From CAWHOW01 sp050013795 (GTDB taxonomy: Bacteria; Bacteroidota; Bacteroidia; Bacteroidales; CG2-30-32-10), in contig JBEKEO010000057.1 in NCBI GenBank assembly GCA_050013795.1, positions 1 through 15,519 on the forward strand: a stretch of DNA of 15,519 nt, written 5' to 3'. The first letter of the stretch is position 1; each line of letters opens with the position of its first letter. The notes under the pieces are model-generated. The model searched no databases and was not told the DNA's origin. It was given only the letters and a program-made list of their open reading frames with translations. Both the position numbers and the translations under genes were made by a program. This document shows positions 15,294-15,519 of the stretch, one piece after another.

Positions 15294-15519
15294 ATGAAAA
15301 GAAGACATACAATTATTATTTTCTTTCTTTTACCAATATTATTTTCTTGTACTTCAACTACTGTTATAACTATACACAAAGACGGTTCTGCGGCTATTCA
15401 AACAGACCCAATACTACCAAATGACAGTCATAAAAGATATTACAAATCTGAGACTATTTCCCACATTGACACTAGTTCTTATCTATTGACATTTGACATC
15501 AACAATATTGATTCTTTAG
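15294..15519 (+). CDS. lipoprotein, N-terminal part only (cut by window edge)
   Basis: An ATG at 15294 opens a frame of 75 codons that is still open at the right edge. It starts MKRRHTIIIFFLLPILFSCT: a basic start, a hydrophobic core and a lipobox LFSC with Cys19 as the lipid-attachment site, so it should be an envelope lipoprotein. The mature part reads TTVITIHKDGSAAIQTD and continues with Ser/Thr/Asp-rich sequence. The 'ITIHKDGSA' stretch is reminiscent of small lipoproteins with a beta-strand-rich mature domain, but I cannot name the family. A promoter candidate is at 15154-15185. The signal and frame are seen; the function is unknown. Confidence 0.7.
   Translation, partial: MKRRHTIIIFFLLPILFSCTSTTVITIHKDGSAAIQTDPILPNDSHKRYYKSETISHIDTSSYLLTFDINNIDSL

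Overview
The window looks like the chromosome of an uncultured or environmental member of the Bacteroidota. Four things point there: a secreted protein with a type IX secretion (Por/T9SS) C-terminal sorting domain, a DUF4476-type secreted protein, Bacteroidota-type promoters (-7 box TAnnTTTG, in places with a TTTG/TTG -33 box) ahead of most transcription units, and an AT-rich genome in which only a few genes have a clear Shine-Dalgarno. The gene content is mostly housekeeping metabolism plus envelope or surface proteins. I see no phage, insertion sequence, CRISPR array, tRNA or rRNA.

Layout. Positions 1-3260 are on the minus strand. A two-gene lysine-degradation unit (lysine-ketoglutarate reductase 3260-1923, then saccharopine dehydrogenase 1879-539) is followed by a small secreted protein with six 11-13-residue 'V(N/D)AFPD' repeats (475-113, probably the 7(1) septoil-knot family) under its own promoter. 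A membrane protein then starts at 87 and runs off the left edge. A roughly 320-bp divergent promoter region (3261-3582) separates these from a plus-strand series. That series holds a 767-aa multidomain T9SS surface protein (3583-5886), a DUF4476-type exported protein with a Thr-rich linker (6013-7044) and a small putative lipoprotein (7105-7491), and it closes with a very strong intrinsic terminator at 7513-7551. Next come pyruvate phosphate dikinase (7740-10511, own promoter and a weak terminator) and a three-gene biotin-dependent acyl-CoA carboxylase operon: biotin carboxylase, biotin carrier protein, carboxyltransferase (10811-14575). About 720 bp without a convincing gene follows (14576-15293). 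It contains a 9-10-bp repeat patch, a 21-bp tandem array of about 13 units with a 42-bp alternating higher-order pattern, a perfect short palindrome and a promoter. A lipoprotein gene starts at 15294 and is cut by the right edge.

How it works together. The lysine genes would degrade lysine through saccharopine to glutamate and aminoadipate semialdehyde. PPDK interconverts pyruvate and phosphoenolpyruvate. The carboxylase, most like propionyl-CoA carboxylase, would carboxylate propionyl-CoA or a related acyl-CoA and would link to the methylmalonyl-CoA route. The items most worth a second look are the predicted knotted repeat protein and its small membrane neighbour, the 21/42-bp array that is open in reading frames on both strands, the carboxylase alpha chain split by one in-frame TGA, and the carboxyltransferase with a Cys at the acyl-CoA-specificity position and a basic N-terminal extension.
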